Source of the DNA: Candidatus Lachnocurva vaginae
GTDB taxonomy: Bacteria; Bacillota; Clostridia; Lachnospirales; Lachnospiraceae
NCBI GenBank assembly: GCA_011082265.1
Contig: CP049781.1
Coordinates: forward strand, 496,001 to 560,000
Reading direction: 5' to 3'
Length of the DNA: 64,000 bases
Shown: one piece after another, positions 62,822 to 64,000 of the stretch
Position numbering within the stretch: position 1 is the first letter of the stretch
How the letters are laid out: every line of letters starts with the position of its first letter
Position numbers and translations under genes: made by a program
The notes under the pieces: generated by a model
The model's database searches: none
The model's input: the letters and a program-made list of their open reading frames with translations, nothing else
What the model was told of the DNA's origin: nothing

Positions 62822-64000
62822 ATGCTTGATTTAAAAATTTATGATTCTACCTTCGTAGGAAACAGTAGTAACTGCATATATCCGAATGAGGTAATTGTGT
62901 CGGACGAGAATAGCTTTAAAAAAGCTATTTCGTTTGACCATGTAACGGCACGATTTAAGAATGATTATCGAACGAAAGATAACTTCTTATCGTCCACTTG
63001 TATTCCTATGGACTGCGATAATGACCATTCAGATAATGCAAAAGACTGGGTAGAACCGCTTGATGTTGCTATGGCATTTCCGAATGTAGGATTTTACGCA
63101 TCTTATAGTAGAAACCATATGAAGGATAAGCATGGAAAATCGGCAAGACCGAGATTTCATATTTATTTTCCTATTGAGGAAATTACCGATGCGGATGTTT
63201 ATGTTGCACTAAAAGAAAAAATAAGGGATAGTTTTCCTTATTTTGATAACAATGCACTCGATGCCGCACGATTTTTATATGGAGTTAAAAATCCTACAGT
63301 TGAATTATTTAAGGGTGATACATCAATTACAGATTTTCTTTCTGAAGATTCGTTTTTAGATTTTGATGTAAGTACAAATAATATACCGCAAGGTAAAAGA
63401 AACTCAGCTATGAGCCACATAGCGGGGAAACTTATAAAACGCTACGGAATAACAGATGAAGCACATGAAAAATTTATAGATGAGGCACAGAGGTGTGATC
63501 CTCCACTTTCAGATGCAGAGCTTTCAAGTATATGGAGTTCGGCAAAAAAGTTCGGTGTGAAAGTAGCAAATCAAGATGGCTATATTCCACCGGAAGAATA
63601 CGGAAGAAGTTATGAGGAATATAAGCCTAAGGATTTAACGGATATCGGTATGGCAGAGGTTTTTTCAAAACATAATAAAGGAAAAGCTATATATACTATG
63701 TCATCGGGATGGCTTTATTGGACGGGGAAGAAATGGGAATCGTCCGAATTAAAAGCTATGAAACTCTATATGAATACGGCTAAAAAAGTGTTAAGAAATG
63801 CCGGATTTGAATATAAGGAGATATATAAAAAATTTATTCAGGCTGAAACTACGGGCGATAAAGAAAAGATAAGTAAGGAAAAATCCAAAGTTAATCAAGT
63901 AAAACAGTATCTTACTTTTGCAAAGAAAATGAATGACCATAGCAAAGTGTCGGGAATACTGAAACTTGCAAGATCAATGCTTGAAGTAGCAAATGAAATG
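62822..64000 (+). CDS. Phage/plasmid primase-like replication protein, cut by window end
   Basis: 393 codons are visible and no stop is reached. The N-terminal part (MAFPNVGFYASYSRNHMKDK, then SARPRFHIYFP) resembles the primase-polymerase type domain of large phage primase-helicases. AGKLIKRYGITDEAHEKFID begins a primase C-terminal-like region, and TMSSGWLYWTGKKWESSELK is the D5-type N-terminal segment that precedes the helicase domain. The helicase itself should lie beyond the window. Confidence 0.85.
   Translation, partial: MLDLKIYDSTFVGNSSNCIYPNEVIVSDENSFKKAISFDHVTARFKNDYRTKDNFLSSTCIPMDCDNDHSDNAKDWVEPLDVAMAFPNVGFYASYSRNHMKDKHGKSARPRFHIYFPIEEITDADVYVALKEKIRDSFPYFDNNALDAARFLYGVKNPTVELFKGDTSITDFLSEDSFLDFDVSTNNIPQGKRNSAMSHIAGKLIKRYGITDEAHEKFIDEAQRCDPPLSDAELSSIWSSAKKFGVKVANQDGYIPPEEYGRSYEEYKPKDLTDIGMAEVFSKHNKGKAIYTMSSGWLYWTGKKWESSELKAMKLYMNTAKKVLRNAGFEYKEIYKKFIQAETTGDKEKISKEKSKVNQVKQYLTFAKKMNDHSKVSGILKLARSMLEVANEM

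Overview
The window is AT-rich DNA (roughly two thirds A+T by eye) with strong AGGAGG-type ribosome binding sites. Its protein families point to a low-GC Bacillota, most likely class Clostridia; genus cannot be fixed from this window. No rRNA, tRNA or CRISPR array was seen.

Bases 1-18,000 look like ordinary chromosome: the end of a thymidine kinase gene, two pseudouridine synthases around a potABCD spermidine/putrescine importer operon, a MurE-type ligase, a membrane-anchored alpha-amylase, a cytosolic type I pullulanase, a GNAT gene between two copies of one terminator, and an ECF transporter operon (T, double ATPase, UPF0397 S component) that begins with a SAM hydrolase (DUF62).

Bases 18,000-48,300 are a scrapyard of integrated mobile elements. 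Three hsdM (type I methyltransferase) remnants at 18.06, 43.3 and 47.46 kb all break at the same place, just before the conserved DPxCGSGS motif, so this site looks like a repeated integration target. Between them lie: a decayed ORF6N/DUF3139 patch; a type III toxin-antitoxin locus (promoter, two RNA repeats, terminator, ToxN/AbiQ-like toxin with one nonsense codon); a TnpW-like gene leading into a TetR-controlled cassette of two ABC half-transporters plus a complete ECF module; serine-recombinase and IS256 scraps; a D,D-carboxypeptidase; a Phd-Doc pair with a damaged Doc active site; a broken TipA-like regulator; a GIY-YIG protein; a complete Vex123-VncRS peptide-sensing/ABC locus; RhuM; and a DUF4143 ATPase. 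The second hsdM remnant runs into four tandem 242-bp repeats, an evenly spaced array of G-rich motifs, and a serine recombinase with an unusual C-terminal extension.

Bases 48,400-54,800 hold a compact LlaJI-type restriction system: HTH controller, two C5-cytosine methyltransferases, a small B3-like protein, a McrB-like AAA+ protein with an EVE-like N-terminus, and a LlaJI/McrC-like nuclease. A convergent gene with a C-terminal zinc finger follows. Bases 56,200-64,000 are a phage-type replication module: small basic protein, structured RNA candidate, sigma-like regulator, DUF2800 and DUF2815 proteins, A-family DNA polymerase, BRO/KilAC antirepressor, DUF4406-like protein, and a primase that runs off the window. 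The restriction system is probably cargo at the edge of this prophage-like element.
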